From the NCBI GenBank assembly GCA_002394335.1, contig DGTP01000016.1:62001-126000 (forward strand): a DNA stretch of 64,000 nt. The letters run 5' to 3'. The DNA comes from Bacteroidales bacterium UBA4333. GTDB lineage: Bacteria; Bacteroidota; Bacteroidia; Bacteroidales; Paludibacteraceae. Of this stretch, positions 26,018 through 35,228 are shown one piece after another (positions within the stretch are counted from its first letter, which is position 1; every line of letters begins with the position of its first letter). Under the pieces are notes generated by a model. That model saw only the letters and a list, made by a program, of their open reading frames with translations. It was not told the DNA's origin and did not search any database. The position numbers and the translations under genes were made by a program.

Positions 26018-29000
26018 TTATTTAGTGACAATTATTTTTCCGGAAGCGCGACTGTACTTGCTGTTTGCAGATTTCAGTCTTACGTTATAGACATATACGC
26101 CCGGCAGCAATCCCATCTCGGCGAGATTGAGTTGGATGCCTTCCGGATTATTTTGTTTGTGTGACCAAACCATCTGTCCGCTAATATTGTACAGATATAC
26201 TTCTGTTGATAGCAGTTCATCCGGTTGGTCATACAGGATAGTCATGTTCATTACCCCCGACTGGTGTACGGGGTTGGGGTAGGTGGCTACCGAGTAGATG
26301 GACGGGTCAATACCGCTCTCTACCACGAAGTTAAGCGCTTGCGTTGTGCTGTTGTTCAGCAAGTCCCACGCCCTGAAGGTCAGTCTGTGCGGACCGTTCT
26401 CCAGTTGGGAAATCAAATAACTGACTTGTCCCTTCTGATAACTGTTGTCCTCTGCCGTGAAATACTCGTTGATCGAATAGGTCTGTTTCGGGTCATTGTC
26501 AATCACCAGCATAAGGTCGTGTCCGATGCCGGCACCGGCGGTGTTAATGCCATGCTCGTCATACAGGTCGGCATAGAAACGCGGCGTAGCGTAAGTCACG
26601 CCTCCGTCTTCGAATGCCGGCGAGTTGAGATAGATCCTCATGGTCGGACCTGTTGTGTCTGCCGACAGGATCGAACCCGTGCCGCCTACCGTGAAATCCT
26701 CAAAATGCCCTACCGCTTCGCCTTGTGTATAGTCGTATGCGTAGTACACAATGCGGCCGTTGCCATAGTTGTACCGGATATCTTTAGGCACCATGAAAGT
26801 GTAGTCGAACAGACCGTCCTTCACCTCCGTGGCTCCGGAGAAGATAATGCTCGGATAGTCGTTGTATGCTACCACTTCGGGGTCGCCGCCGGCATTATCA
26901 TTGTCGCGGGTGGGGATAGATTGCATCTTGTCGTAGATGGTGATATCCACTTTGCCGTTGAAATCGCTTACCGGCTGCTTGTCCTCATCCACGATCCTTC
27001 CCTCTACGTGCTGAACGCTCAGCGCATTCAGGGTGTCGATCTTCGTTGTTGTCTCTACTTGGTAGTCGGTCGGGAAATTGAGCCGCAATGCCGGATCTCC
27101 GAGCAGGATATACGGTAGTCTGTTACCGTTATCTAACGAGATCATCACATTGTTTTTGCCGATAGCGATGGCTTCGCCCAAGGTCATGTTGTAGTTGAAT
27201 GCACTGCTATGCCCGAAGAGTGTGTCGCATATGCTCTTGTTGAGCGCGGTGTTCTGGTCTGCGTACACCGTTCTGGTGGCTGACAGAATACCGATGGCAC
27301 CGCCGTTCGGATTCATTACAGCCGCCTCTGCTGCACAGCGTTTGCCACCGTCAAACTGGCCGAAGTTGCAGGTCACAAACAGCCAGAATGCCAGGTTCTC
27401 GTTCTTCAGACCGTCAATGTCTTTGAGATTCATGATCGACTCGCTGGTGATGGCATTGTATCCGCCATGGCCTGAGTAGTCGAAGAACAGCACACCGCTC
27501 CGTAGCAGGTTAAGCACCTTGTTCTTTGCTAACGGATAGCTCTCTCCGCTGGCGTTCACTTCTTGCGGATAGGCATCCAGAAATATCTTGTGTACCACAA
27601 AATCCGGATTCTTTATTCTCACCAGTTCCGCACTCTCTTCAGCCGTACGGGTGTGCATTCCGTTCTCGCCGTCGTCCGCCAGATATACGAATTGGTTCTT
27701 CCATTTGCCCTTCTGTCCGTTCGCCATATAGCGGATGATTTTATCTACTATCATGCGTGCTTCGGCGGTGTTGTTCACCGGCAGGCGTCCGATGCCTATA
27801 TCCAGTTTGGCAGTGTTGTCCACAGTGCCTTCTTCATTGTCCAGCCAGCCGAAATAGTCATCCGTTGCATAGGCGCGTACTTCGTTTACGGAGTTGTTTG
27901 ACTGGTAAGTCAACAGCAGGTTGGTACCGGAGTTGGCGACAACCGGTGCTATCAGTTTGCGGTTGTCAAACGTACCATGACCCATCAGCAACAGCCATCT
28001 CGGTTTTTCTCCGATGCCTTTGTTGCCCCGGTCATAAAGCATCTTCATCAGCCATCGGTAAGCGGTGGCGTCGGGCGTACCGGAGGAAAACTCGTTATAT
28101 ACCTCTTGGTCGGTCACCACAGCCCAGGTGATTGCTTGCTTTTCTTCGTGTGCTTTTGCCAGATCGGTAGCGATAGCTTCGTATCCTTCGGGGCAGATGA
28201 TTACATAGTCGATGTTATTGAGCCGGTGGAGGTTCTGATTTTTCACTTCGCCCACTACTTCCGCTTTCACCCAATTCTCCCCGTTTGGATCAACAGCCAC
28301 GTACTCGTGCACGCCGTCTGCCTGACTGCCTACCCATGTCAACTCACCGTTATTCAGCCGGGCAGGCATCCGTTTGATTTTGTCCAGAGCGGTAATATCC
28401 CATACCTCCATTCCTTCTTTGGCATTACTCAGGTGGTAGCGGACAGGAGTTGCCTTGCCGCGGTTGGCAGTCGAGCGGAGAGGCATCCATGAACCCGTCA
28501 TCCGCATCTGGCTCGGTGTAGTCAACTCGATATAGTTGAGCCATCCCAAGGCGCCGGACGAACTGCTTTGCAACTGCAGTGCCACTTGCTGTGTCTTCTC
28601 TGCCACGCTGCCGGTCAGGGTGATTGTGCCGGTCTCTGCCATCGAGTAGTGGTCAGGCGCCGCACGGATATACGTGCTTTTGGCTGCGCCGTCATTGACA
28701 GAACCGTAGAAATACGAACCCACCGTGGTGTGTCCTGCCACATCGATGAATACCGTGCTGTTGGTTCCGGCGATGGCATTCGGAGTGGAGAAGCGGAACA
28801 CGCGCTGCTTGTTAGCCGCAAACTGCTCGCCGTAGAAGTATTTGCCGCCGCCGGACTCGCCGCTGCGGTCCACCAGGTTGATCGAGTCGTAGTCATGCAC
28901 CTGATAGTCGTCATAACTGCTTATGTCGTTTGGCGTGCCGCTGACGGCTTCTGCCGTCGGGAATGTAACAGAACCGATTTCACTGTCGGTCAGGAAATAG

Positions 29001-29383
29001 TGGCCGTACTCCGAATAGGTATTGCGCGTATGGACATACCGGCCGACATTGCTGTCGTAACTCCAGCTGATTTTGCCTTGTACGTAGAAGAGGATATAGT
29101 CTTCTCCGCGATAAACGGGCACTTGGGGAAGATCGTCTATATTGCGAACCGAGAAATCTTGTGTCTTCTGACCGCCGCCATACCCGAAGACCTTCACAGC
29201 CGCCGGATCTATACCTGCGCTGCGCAACTCGCTGTAACTCATTCGGCACACACCGGACTCGCTCACGCGGATTTTCACCCAGTGGCCGTCCGCTAATACC
29301 GACTCCGTGTTGTAACTGTGTTCGATGGCTGCCATCTTCAGGCAACTCAACGCTATTAGCAATATAGATACAATCTTTTTCAT
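26018..29383 (-). CDS. porU: Type IX secretion sortase PorU
   Basis: Cell-surface Cys protease of family C25 (gingipain type) that removes C-terminal sorting domains from Type IX cargo and joins the cargo to lipopolysaccharide. Seen: signal peptide, an N-terminal prodomain, the caspase-like C25 domain with the catalytic His in FDYSGHGGYNA (about residue 637) and Cys in FVTCNFGQFDG (about 671), and a C-terminal sorting-like domain (ATYPNPVHQSG, YLYNISGQMVW, PGVYVYNVRL). 1121 residues, as expected. The ATG at 29383 overlaps the stop of the FAH-like gene (ATGA), indicating translational coupling; an ATG 12 bases upstream is possible. Confidence 0.95.
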   Translation of the reverse strand: MKKIVSILLIALSCLKMAAIEHSYNTESVLADGHWVKIRVSESGVCRMSYSELRSAGIDPAAVKVFGYGGGQKTQDFSVRNIDDLPQVPVYRGEDYILFYVQGKISWSYDSNVGRYVHTRNTYSEYGHYFLTDSEIGSVTFPTAEAVSGTPNDISSYDDYQVHDYDSINLVDRSGESGGGKYFYGEQFAANKQRVFRFSTPNAIAGTNSTVFIDVAGHTTVGSYFYGSVNDGAAKSTYIRAAPDHYSMAETGTITLTGSVAEKTQQVALQLQSSSSGALGWLNYIELTTPSQMRMTGSWMPLRSTANRGKATPVRYHLSNAKEGMEVWDITALDKIKRMPARLNNGELTWVGSQADGVHEYVAVDPNGENWVKAEVVGEVKNQNLHRLNNIDYVIICPEGYEAIATDLAKAHEEKQAITWAVVTDQEVYNEFSSGTPDATAYRWLMKMLYDRGNKGIGEKPRWLLLMGHGTFDNRKLIAPVVANSGTNLLLTYQSNNSVNEVRAYATDDYFGWLDNEEGTVDNTAKLDIGIGRLPVNNTAEARMIVDKIIRYMANGQKGKWKNQFVYLADDGENGMHTRTAEESAELVRIKNPDFVVHKIFLDAYPQEVNASGESYPLAKNKVLNLLRSGVLFFDYSGHGGYNAITSESIMNLKDIDGLKNENLAFWLFVTCNFGQFDGGKRCAAEAAVMNPNGGAIGILSATRTVYADQNTALNKSICDTLFGHSSAFNYNMTLGEAIAIGKNNVMISLDNGNRLPYILLGDPALRLNFPTDYQVETTTKIDTLNALSVQHVEGRIVDEDKQPVSDFNGKVDITIYDKMQSIPTRDNDNAGGDPEVVAYNDYPSIIFSGATEVKDGLFDYTFMVPKDIRYNYGNGRIVYYAYDYTQGEAVGHFEDFTVGGTGSILSADTTGPTMRIYLNSPAFEDGGVTYATPRFYADLYDEHGINTAGAGIGHDLMLVIDNDPKQTYSINEYFTAEDNSYQKGQVSYLISQLENGPHRLTFRAWDLLNNSTTQALNFVVESGIDPSIYSVATYPNPVHQSGVMNMTILYDQPDELLSTEVYLYNISGQMVWSHKQNNPEGIQLNLAEMGLLPGVYVYNVRLKSANSKYSRASGKIIVTK

Positions 29384-29889
29384 TTGATTTTGCAATATAG
29401 TTTCTCTTCTCCGTTTCTCTCAGCACGGATGATATCTTCTTTTGCTGCGCAGTGAGGTGTTTTCCCTGTAGCAAGGTAAATGAGGTCGCCTTGCCGGATA
29501 GTCATCGTCTCCGAAACCTTGCTGATCGCTTCGTCCAAGGCATCCCGCCATTCGGCGTAATCCTCTTTCGGGCACCATTCGCCGATGGCTAAGGAGTAGT
29601 CAAACCCTGTTGCCTGAGTCCAGCTCTTGCCCTCTTTGCGCGCCTCGCTCAATCTGTCATACGCCACAAAATCGGCTCCGGGGGCGATAGCGTCATAATA
29701 CCGGTCTGCAAACCGCGCCTCTATATTCTTGCCCAGACGGCTTATGCGGGCGATCACTACCGGCAGAAAACGCAAGTCTTTCGTACTGTCGGGAATGAAC
29801 ATCGGCTTGCGCCCGTTCAGCAGACAGGAGTCGCATTTGAGCACCATCTCCTGCTCCCCGAAATAGTATGTCAGTCCTACGATTTTCAT
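29380..29889 (-). CDS. FAH-family protein lacking metal ligands
   Basis: 169 residues, cytosolic. The middle (ARISRLGKNIEARFADRYYD, then AIAPGADFVAYD and TGFDYSLAIGEW) aligns by eye with the short fumarylacetoacetate-hydrolase-family proteins of Bacteroidales, which are about 200 residues long. The segment that normally carries the two acidic metal ligands (pattern YExELVVR) reads RFLPVVIARI here, and the beta-hairpin after GEW is shortened. It is therefore probably a non-catalytic or altered member. In P. gingivalis an FAH-family gene also precedes porU. First gene of the porU-porV-ispF-aroK-sufE operon; its stop overlaps the porU start. Confidence 0.7.
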   Translation of the reverse strand: MKIVGLTYYFGEQEMVLKCDSCLLNGRKPMFIPDSTKDLRFLPVVIARISRLGKNIEARFADRYYDAIAPGADFVAYDRLSEARKEGKSWTQATGFDYSLAIGEWCPKEDYAEWRDALDEAISKVSETMTIRQGDLIYLATGKTPHCAAKEDIIRAERNGEEKLYCKIK

Positions 29890-29909
29890 CAGTCTTCAAA
29901 AATAGCGCA

Positions 29910-29940
29910 CAAAATTACAATTTTTTTTTGACATATGCAA
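29910..29940 (-). promoter_or_regulatory. Promoter for the porU/porV operon
   Basis: Leftward TTG (29940-29938) within CTTGCATATGTC, 20 bases, TAATTTTG (29917-29910); 20 bases before the FAH-like ATG. Confidence 0.8.
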
Positions 29941-29985
29941 GGATTTAAGTAAAAAGTTTTACTTTTTATCTAAATCTGCTGATTT

Positions 29986-31299
29986 TTATTTTGCCCTGAT
30001 AAATATCTGTACCGGCGTTCCTTCAAAATCCCACCATCCGCGTAGTTTGTTTTCCAGGAACCGGCGGTACGGCTCCTTGACATACTGCGGCAGGTTGGCG
30101 AAGAAGACAAAGGTCGGAATCTGTGTGTTCGGCAGTTGGGTGCAGTATTTGATTTTGATATATTTGCCTTTGGTGGCAGGTGGCGGATAGTTCTCTATCA
30201 GCGGCAGGAATTTCTCGTTCAGTTGCGCGGTAGGGATCTTCTTCTGCTTGTTTTCATAGACATGCAGAGCCGTTTCCATCACTTTGAAGATGCGTTGCTT
30301 GGTCAGGGCGCTTGTGAAGATGATAGGGAAATCCGTAAACGGCGCGATACGTTCGCGGATAGCTGCCTCGTAGGCTTTAATGTCCTGCGTGGTTTTGCTC
30401 TCCACCAAGTCCCATTTGTTAATACATACCACCAGCCCTTTCTTGTTCTTCTGGATGAGCGAATAGATATTGAGATCCTGAGCCTCTATGCCGCGTGTCG
30501 CGTCAATCATCAGGATACAGACATCCGAGTTTTCTATGGCGCGTATGGAGCGCACCACCGAGTAGTACTCCAGATCCTCGTTCACCTTGGCTTTCTTGCG
30601 GATACCTGCGGTGTCAACGAGGTAAAACTCCTTGCCGAACTTGTTGTACTTGGTGTAGATTGAGTCGCGCGTCGTACCCGGTATATTGGTTACGATGGAG
30701 CGTTCTTCGCCGATGAAAGCGTTCAGAATGCTGGATTTGCCGGCGTTAGGTCTGCCCACGATAGCGAAACGGGGCAGGTCTTCGATCTCCTCCTCGGTGT
30801 CGGTTTTTTTGAACCGCGACACCACCTCGTCCAGCAGGTCGCCCGAACCTAATCCGTTCTCTGCCGAGAGGATATACGGTTCGCCTAATCCTAACTTATA
30901 GAACTCCGCTGCGCCGTACTGGCTCTCGAACGTATCTACTTTGTTCACTGCCAGGACAGTCGGTTTCCTGGCTTGTCGGAGCAGGTGTGCCACCTCTGTG
31001 TCAAACTGCGTTACTCCTTCGTTCACGTCCACGACCAACAGCACGACATCCGCCTCTTTGATGGCTAAATCCACCTGGCGGTTAATCTCGCTCTCGAAGG
31101 TGTCATCGCTGTTCACTACCCAGCCGCCGGTGTCTATCACGGAAAACTCCTTGCCGCACCACTCGCATTTGCCGTACTGGCGGTCACGGGTGGTACCGGC
31201 GGTGTCCATCACAATCGCGCGACGGGTACCCGTCAGGCGGTTAAAAAGAGTCGATTTCCCTACATTGGGACGACCCACTATCGCTACAATATTTGCCAT
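29986..31299 (-). CDS. der: Ribosome-assembly GTPase Der (EngA)
   Basis: Essential tandem GTPase of 50S subunit maturation. Seen: two G domains, each with a P-loop (GRPNVGKST, about residue 8; GRPNAGKSS, about 182), DTGG and DTAG switch-II motifs and NKVD/NKWD base-recognition motifs, then the C-terminal KH-like domain (KGKYIKIKYCTQ...FVFFANLP). 437 residues, normal. It lies 69 bases downstream of slyD, with a 7-bp tandem repeat array in between and no clear promoter, so it is probably transcribed with lptD-slyD. Confidence 0.95.
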   Translation of the reverse strand: MANIVAIVGRPNVGKSTLFNRLTGTRRAIVMDTAGTTRDRQYGKCEWCGKEFSVIDTGGWVVNSDDTFESEINRQVDLAIKEADVVLLVVDVNEGVTQFDTEVAHLLRQARKPTVLAVNKVDTFESQYGAAEFYKLGLGEPYILSAENGLGSGDLLDEVVSRFKKTDTEEEIEDLPRFAIVGRPNAGKSSILNAFIGEERSIVTNIPGTTRDSIYTKYNKFGKEFYLVDTAGIRKKAKVNEDLEYYSVVRSIRAIENSDVCILMIDATRGIEAQDLNIYSLIQKNKKGLVVCINKWDLVESKTTQDIKAYEAAIRERIAPFTDFPIIFTSALTKQRIFKVMETALHVYENKQKKIPTAQLNEKFLPLIENYPPPATKGKYIKIKYCTQLPNTQIPTFVFFANLPQYVKEPYRRFLENKLRGWWDFEGTPVQIFIRAK

Positions 31300-31325
31300 A
31301 GTTGTTCAAATTTTAATTTTTGGTT

Positions 31326-31381
31326 TTCAGCATTCAGCATTCAGCATTCAGTATTCAGCATTCAGTTTTCAGCATTCAGCA
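31326..31381 (-). repeat. 7-bp tandem array, 8 units
   Basis: Eight head-to-tail copies of TTCAGCA (two with one or two changes). The array lies between der and slyD, and its right end supplies the last codons and stop of slyD. Confidence 0.85.
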
Positions 31382-31992
31382 TTCTGACAGCAGGCGGCTG
31401 ACGGTTCACAGCCGTTTTTCTCACAGCCGTTTTTCTCACAGCCGTTTTTCTTGCAGTTGCCTTTCTTGCAGCCGCCTTTTTTGCCGCAGCAGTGGTGCGG
31501 ATTTCTGATCTGCTCCAGTTCTTCCTCCGTAGCCTGGCGCACCTCAAGCACTTTGCCCTTGAAGTGCAGGTCTTCACCAGCCAGCGGGTGGTTGAGGTCG
31601 ATCGTTACGGTCTTCTCTCCGATATCCACCACTTCGGCATTCACCTGCATTCCGTCATCCGTGAGCATCGGAATAATGGCCCCCACGTAAACATGTTCCT
31701 CGTCAAACTCCTCGTTGCCGTTGTAAAACATTCTTCGCGGCAGTTCTTTCACGCCGCGCTCGTCGTGTTCGCCGTAGGCTTCGGCGCATGGAACCACAAA
31801 ATCGAACTCCTCGCCGGCTTCTTTGCCTGCCATCCGTGCTTCGAACCCGGAAATCATCATTCCTTCCCCCTGGCAATACACCATGGGACGGGTCTCTCTC
31901 GCCTGATGGATCATCTCTTCTGTTCCTTCCCGCTCGCCTTGGATATACAACTCCATGCTGAGCGTCACTACTGTCAAGTTCTCTACTTTCAT
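31369..31992 (-). CDS. slyD: FKBP-type peptidyl-prolyl isomerase SlyD with Cys-rich tail
   Basis: Cytosolic prolyl isomerase and chaperone; in enterobacteria the metal-binding tail delivers nickel to hydrogenase. Seen: FKBP/IF domain (MKVENLTVVTLSMELYI, GEGMMISGFEARMAGKEAGE, HPLAGEDLHFKGKVLEV) and a tail from about residue 165 with more than ten Cys, including three tandem copies of the pentapeptide NGCEK encoded by a 15-bp repeat (about 31411-31452). The ATG at 31992 matches the family; a longer frame to 32052 is not needed. The last codons come from a 7-bp tandem array, so the C-terminus has been altered by slippage. 207 residues. Confidence 0.9.
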   Translation of the reverse strand: MKVENLTVVTLSMELYIQGEREGTEEMIHQARETRPMVYCQGEGMMISGFEARMAGKEAGEEFDFVVPCAEAYGEHDERGVKELPRRMFYNGNEEFDEEHVYVGAIIPMLTDDGMQVNAEVVDIGEKTVTIDLNHPLAGEDLHFKGKVLEVRQATEEELEQIRNPHHCCGKKGGCKKGNCKKNGCEKNGCEKNGCEPSAACCQNAEC

Positions 31993-32045
31993 ATTCTTTG
32001 ATTTATTATAGATGTTCACATGATAAATGTCCGAATGGTATGTCT

Positions 32046-34895
32046 TTACCACCAGTTCACCCTTCCGTTCGTGCTGTTGTTGCTGCTCTTGTCGTATTTG
32101 AGGTCACTCAGCATCGAGGCGTTCACGCCTATGTGGAAGGTATAGCTTTTGAACGGACCGAACGGCACAAAACTGGCACTCATGTTCCAGCAGTGCAAGT
32201 CGCGGCTGACATTGAAGGAGGCGGAGTTGAACTTCTTGTTCTTGAAGTCAAAACTCGTGCTGGCACTCACTTTCCATCCGTCGCCGAAACCGATGTTTCC
32301 GCTGAAGTTCAGGTTCTGTGTCCAGACCATCTTGTAATACATCTTGTCATAGTCGAACTCGCTGCCTGCGCCGTATCGGATATTGTAACTGACCGTCAGA
32401 CTCCATGGGATCTTCATCTTGACATATCCCTCGTCGTCCGCCTCGTCATGGTGGTGCGAGTGTGTCTTGAGTTTGCCGTTTTGTCCCGTGCCGTCGTCGT
32501 TGATGGTGAAGGGCTCCATGTTCACGTTCTCAGCCTCGGCGTCCCCTTCGTCCTTCTTTTTGTTCTTGTCTTTCTTGCCGAACCATTTCTTGAAGGTGTC
32601 GTTGTTGAAGGTGTAGCTGAAGCTGAAGTTCGTACCGCTCCAGTGGGGGAATCGCTTGTTGTGCCAGTACTGCTTGTTTGTTCTGACCGGTCTGCCGTTG
32701 GCATCCAGCTGGTACATGTACGGATCCAAGTTCGTGCCCAGGCTGATTTTGTAGTTCACCTTCGGGATTTTGAATTGCAGATCCACGCGGAACAGACTCC
32801 AGTTCATCGAGTCGGCGATGAAATTGTAACCTCCCGAGATGGCGAACTTGTCAATCAGGCTCACCACTTTGAAAGGCTGTTTGCCGGTGGTGTCGTTCTT
32901 GTTGACGATCTTCATCTCCAGGTTGTTGTCCAGCGAGAAGTTCAGCATTGTGGCTTCTCCGCGCATTGCGTTGCCGTAGATGCCGTTCGGGAAGCGCGAG
33001 TAGATCTGGCGGGTGTACATGGGATTGCCTTCAGCGTCCGTTTTCTGTATTTTCCTGCCGTTCTCGTCCAGTTCGGAGGTATAGACGGGTTCGTCATAGC
33101 TGCCGTAATACCCCCAGCCGGGTTTCTCGAAGTTGGGGTGGTAGCTGAAACTGACACTCGGTGTCATCACATGTCGGAATTTCTCCACCTTGCTGTTTTT
33201 GAATATCTTCTTCGAGGGTGTGTAGAAGCCGTAGAGCTTCGTACTCATCGACAATCCCACGTTGAAATCGAACACATTGTAAAATCCGTTCGTTGTGTCC
33301 ATCACCAGTTGTTGCTCCTGCTCGTCGAAGGTGCGGTCCACGCGTGTGAAATACATTCGGTCGGTCATGTTGATAGTCGGCGTGAGGCTTATGTATTTGA
33401 AGAGCATGAACGAAGCCGACACATTGGCGGTGTGTCTCATACCGGTCTGCCAGTCGCGCAGGAAATTGGAGTGCAGGATTTTGCTCTCCTTAATATGGTT
33501 GACGGCAATCTTTCCTTCGCCCGAGTACTGTATGCCGATTTTCTCGTACCATTTCTCTTTGCCTATCGGCTTCTTGCGTTTGAACGGGAACACCCTTGTC
33601 ATGTTCACCGACAGTTGTGGCAATGTGAGCGAGATCGTCGAGTCCCTTGTCTGCTGGTTCAGACTCATTGTCATGCTCAGGCTCCAGTATTTGTTGTTCG
33701 GAAATCGCTGTGTGTAGTTGATGGTCGAACTCTTGACGTTCTCCGACATTAGCTGTGGGTTGTAGTAGTTGTTGATATTTGACCGGTTGTATCCGCTCGT
33801 CGAGAAGTTCACATTCGCCGAGAAGTTGCAATAGGGGTTTGCCTTGCTGTCTTGCGTATGTGACCATCGCACGGAGAAGTTGGTAGCCTTCGAGTAGTCC
33901 GGCAATCCCTTTTCGCTTGTTACGTCGTTGCGGTACGAGACACTCAGATTACCGGAGAAATGGTACCGCCAGATATATTTGGATGTGGCGTTGATAGCCC
34001 ATGTGCCGCGTGAGTAGATGTCTCCTTTCAGCTCCAGATCCACGTAGTCGTTGATTGCGAAATAGTATCCTAATCCGTTCAGGTACAGTCCTCGTGTGCC
34101 GTCATCTCCGAATGTCGGCATGATCAGCCCGCTCGAATAGGTGTTCGTGAACGGGAAGAAGCCGAAGGGAATGGCTAAGGGCAAGGGCACGTCGCCCACG
34201 ACCATGTATGCCGGTCCTGTGGCAATATAGTCACCGGGTTTCACTTTGGCTTTTGTCATTCTCAGGTAGAAGTGCGGGTGCTCATGGTCGTCGCAGGTTG
34301 TGTATTTGCCACCAGCCATCATCATGACGTCTTCGCCGGCTTTCTTGGCTTTCTCCGCCAGGATATATCCTTCGCCTTGTTGTGTCACTACGTTTTTGAT
34401 AAATCCTTTCTGGCTTTCCAGGTTGTAGGTCATCTCCTTGGCGTTGTAGCTGTCTTTTTCGTCTTTGAAGACGGGATGTCCGACCCATTCGTCATTGATC
34501 GAGTCGTATCTGCCGGTGGCGTAGATGGTGTTGCTGTCCATGTTCATGCGGATATATTCGCTTTGCAGCTCCATTCCTTCGAATTTCACATCTCCCTGCC
34601 CGTATAGCACAGCAGTTCCGTTCTTGTTCACCACCATCGAGTCGTTGGACGAGTAGGGTATTGGTGAGCTGATCGAATTGCTTTGTTTGAATTCTTTTGC
34701 GGTGTCTGTCTGTGCGTCGGGAATGGTGTCGGAGAGGATTTCGCTCAGTCGGGTAGGTGATAGTTCGTCCGGATGAAGCACCTTGTCTGATTTCTGCACA
34801 CGCTGTGCCGAAGCGGGAATACCGGCGATGAGCATTCCTGTGAACAAGACAACATGTATATATTTTTCTATATATTTTCCTACGCGCTCGCGCAT
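32046..34895 (-). CDS. lptD: LPS-assembly outer-membrane protein LptD
   Basis: Outer-membrane translocon that inserts lipopolysaccharide in the outer leaflet. Seen: signal peptide (IHVVLFTGMLIAGIPASA), an OstA/LptA-like beta-taco region (MVVNKNGTAVLYGQGDVKFE, MTYNLESQKGFIKNVVTQQG), then a very large barrel domain beginning near PLPLAIPFGFFPFT and ending in SSNNSTNGRVNWW. About 949 residues, in the range for Bacteroidetes. The ATG at 34895 lies just inside the transcript; a frame to 34928 would begin upstream of it. The partner lptC is at 7.8 kb. Probably co-transcribed with slyD and der. Confidence 0.9.
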   Translation of the reverse strand: MRERVGKYIEKYIHVVLFTGMLIAGIPASAQRVQKSDKVLHPDELSPTRLSEILSDTIPDAQTDTAKEFKQSNSISSPIPYSSNDSMVVNKNGTAVLYGQGDVKFEGMELQSEYIRMNMDSNTIYATGRYDSINDEWVGHPVFKDEKDSYNAKEMTYNLESQKGFIKNVVTQQGEGYILAEKAKKAGEDVMMMAGGKYTTCDDHEHPHFYLRMTKAKVKPGDYIATGPAYMVVGDVPLPLAIPFGFFPFTNTYSSGLIMPTFGDDGTRGLYLNGLGYYFAINDYVDLELKGDIYSRGTWAINATSKYIWRYHFSGNLSVSYRNDVTSEKGLPDYSKATNFSVRWSHTQDSKANPYCNFSANVNFSTSGYNRSNINNYYNPQLMSENVKSSTINYTQRFPNNKYWSLSMTMSLNQQTRDSTISLTLPQLSVNMTRVFPFKRKKPIGKEKWYEKIGIQYSGEGKIAVNHIKESKILHSNFLRDWQTGMRHTANVSASFMLFKYISLTPTINMTDRMYFTRVDRTFDEQEQQLVMDTTNGFYNVFDFNVGLSMSTKLYGFYTPSKKIFKNSKVEKFRHVMTPSVSFSYHPNFEKPGWGYYGSYDEPVYTSELDENGRKIQKTDAEGNPMYTRQIYSRFPNGIYGNAMRGEATMLNFSLDNNLEMKIVNKNDTTGKQPFKVVSLIDKFAISGGYNFIADSMNWSLFRVDLQFKIPKVNYKISLGTNLDPYMYQLDANGRPVRTNKQYWHNKRFPHWSGTNFSFSYTFNNDTFKKWFGKKDKNKKKDEGDAEAENVNMEPFTINDDGTGQNGKLKTHSHHHDEADDEGYVKMKIPWSLTVSYNIRYGAGSEFDYDKMYYKMVWTQNLNFSGNIGFGDGWKVSASTSFDFKNKKFNSASFNVSRDLHCWNMSASFVPFGPFKSYTFHIGVNASMLSDLKYDKSSNNSTNGRVNWW

Positions 34896-34914
34896 AATAA
34901 GCCAATTTAGGGCA

Positions 34915-34946
34915 CAAAGGTACAACAAATTTTGGACATATGCAAA
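34915..34946 (-). promoter_or_regulatory. Promoter for lptD
   Basis: Leftward TTTG (34946-34943) within TTTGCATATGTCC, 20 bases, TACCTTTG (34922-34915). The outer stem of cloverleaf element A overlaps the -33 box. Confidence 0.85.
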
Positions 34947-35094
34947 TAAAAAGGAGTTTTTTTCTGCCTAATTGAATAAAATTCAATCAATATAGGCTGC
35001 TATCCGGGGGACATATGCTTGCATAATGGGCTCCGGGTAGCAGCCTATATTAGGTGCGCCTTATGCGCATGGCAGAAAAAATCCCTTTTTATTT
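34944..35094 (-). repeat. Cloverleaf element A (upstream of lptD)
   Basis: Outer arms 34944-34968 and 35071-35094 pair over about 23 positions (right arm starts GGCAGAAAAAATCCC). Inside: hairpin ATTGAAT-AAA-ATTCAAT (34971-34987); a middle arm of 18 pairs (34990-35007 with 35033-35050, one wobble) with an ATGC-TT-GCAT tip; hairpin TGCGC-CTTAT-GCGCA (35055-35069). Same architecture as element C in opposite orientation. Confidence 0.85.
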
Positions 35095-35167
35095 ACCGCA
35101 TTGCTTACCTACATTTCGGAGGATTCCTTGTTCGCTTGCGAATAAGGGCGTGCCGAAATTTTGCGGT
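35095..35167. repeat. Long nested hairpin beside element A
   Basis: ACCGCA/TGCGGT outer pair, TTTCGG (35114-35119)/CCGAAA (35153-35158), and an inner CCTTGTTCGC-TT-GCGAATAAGG stem (35126-35147). It holds the position taken by the TTCGA-type hairpins beside elements B and C. Confidence 0.7.
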
Positions 35168-35204
35168 ATTGTCCACAGATTGCACAGATTAAACAGATTT
35201 GGGG

Positions 35205-35224
35205 TTGTCCCAAGAATGGGACAA
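35205..35224. repeat. TTGTCCCA palindrome, copy 1
   Basis: TTGTCCCA, four bases (AGAA), TGGGACAA, then A-rich. Four bases before the 63-bp island repeat. Confidence 0.8.
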
Positions 35225-35228
35225 AAAC

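Noticed and set aside
31326..31381. Short tandem array as CRISPR or origin iterons
   Set aside because: Units are only 7 bp, without spacers, and run into the slyD coding sequence; no replication gene is nearby.
31998..33752. 584-codon open frame on the + strand opposite lptD
   Set aside because: It mirrors lptD, whose domains and signal peptide are clear; long antisense frames are common in this codon usage, and no promoter precedes it. The same holds for frames opposite the DUF349, OmpA, FN3 and PKD genes.
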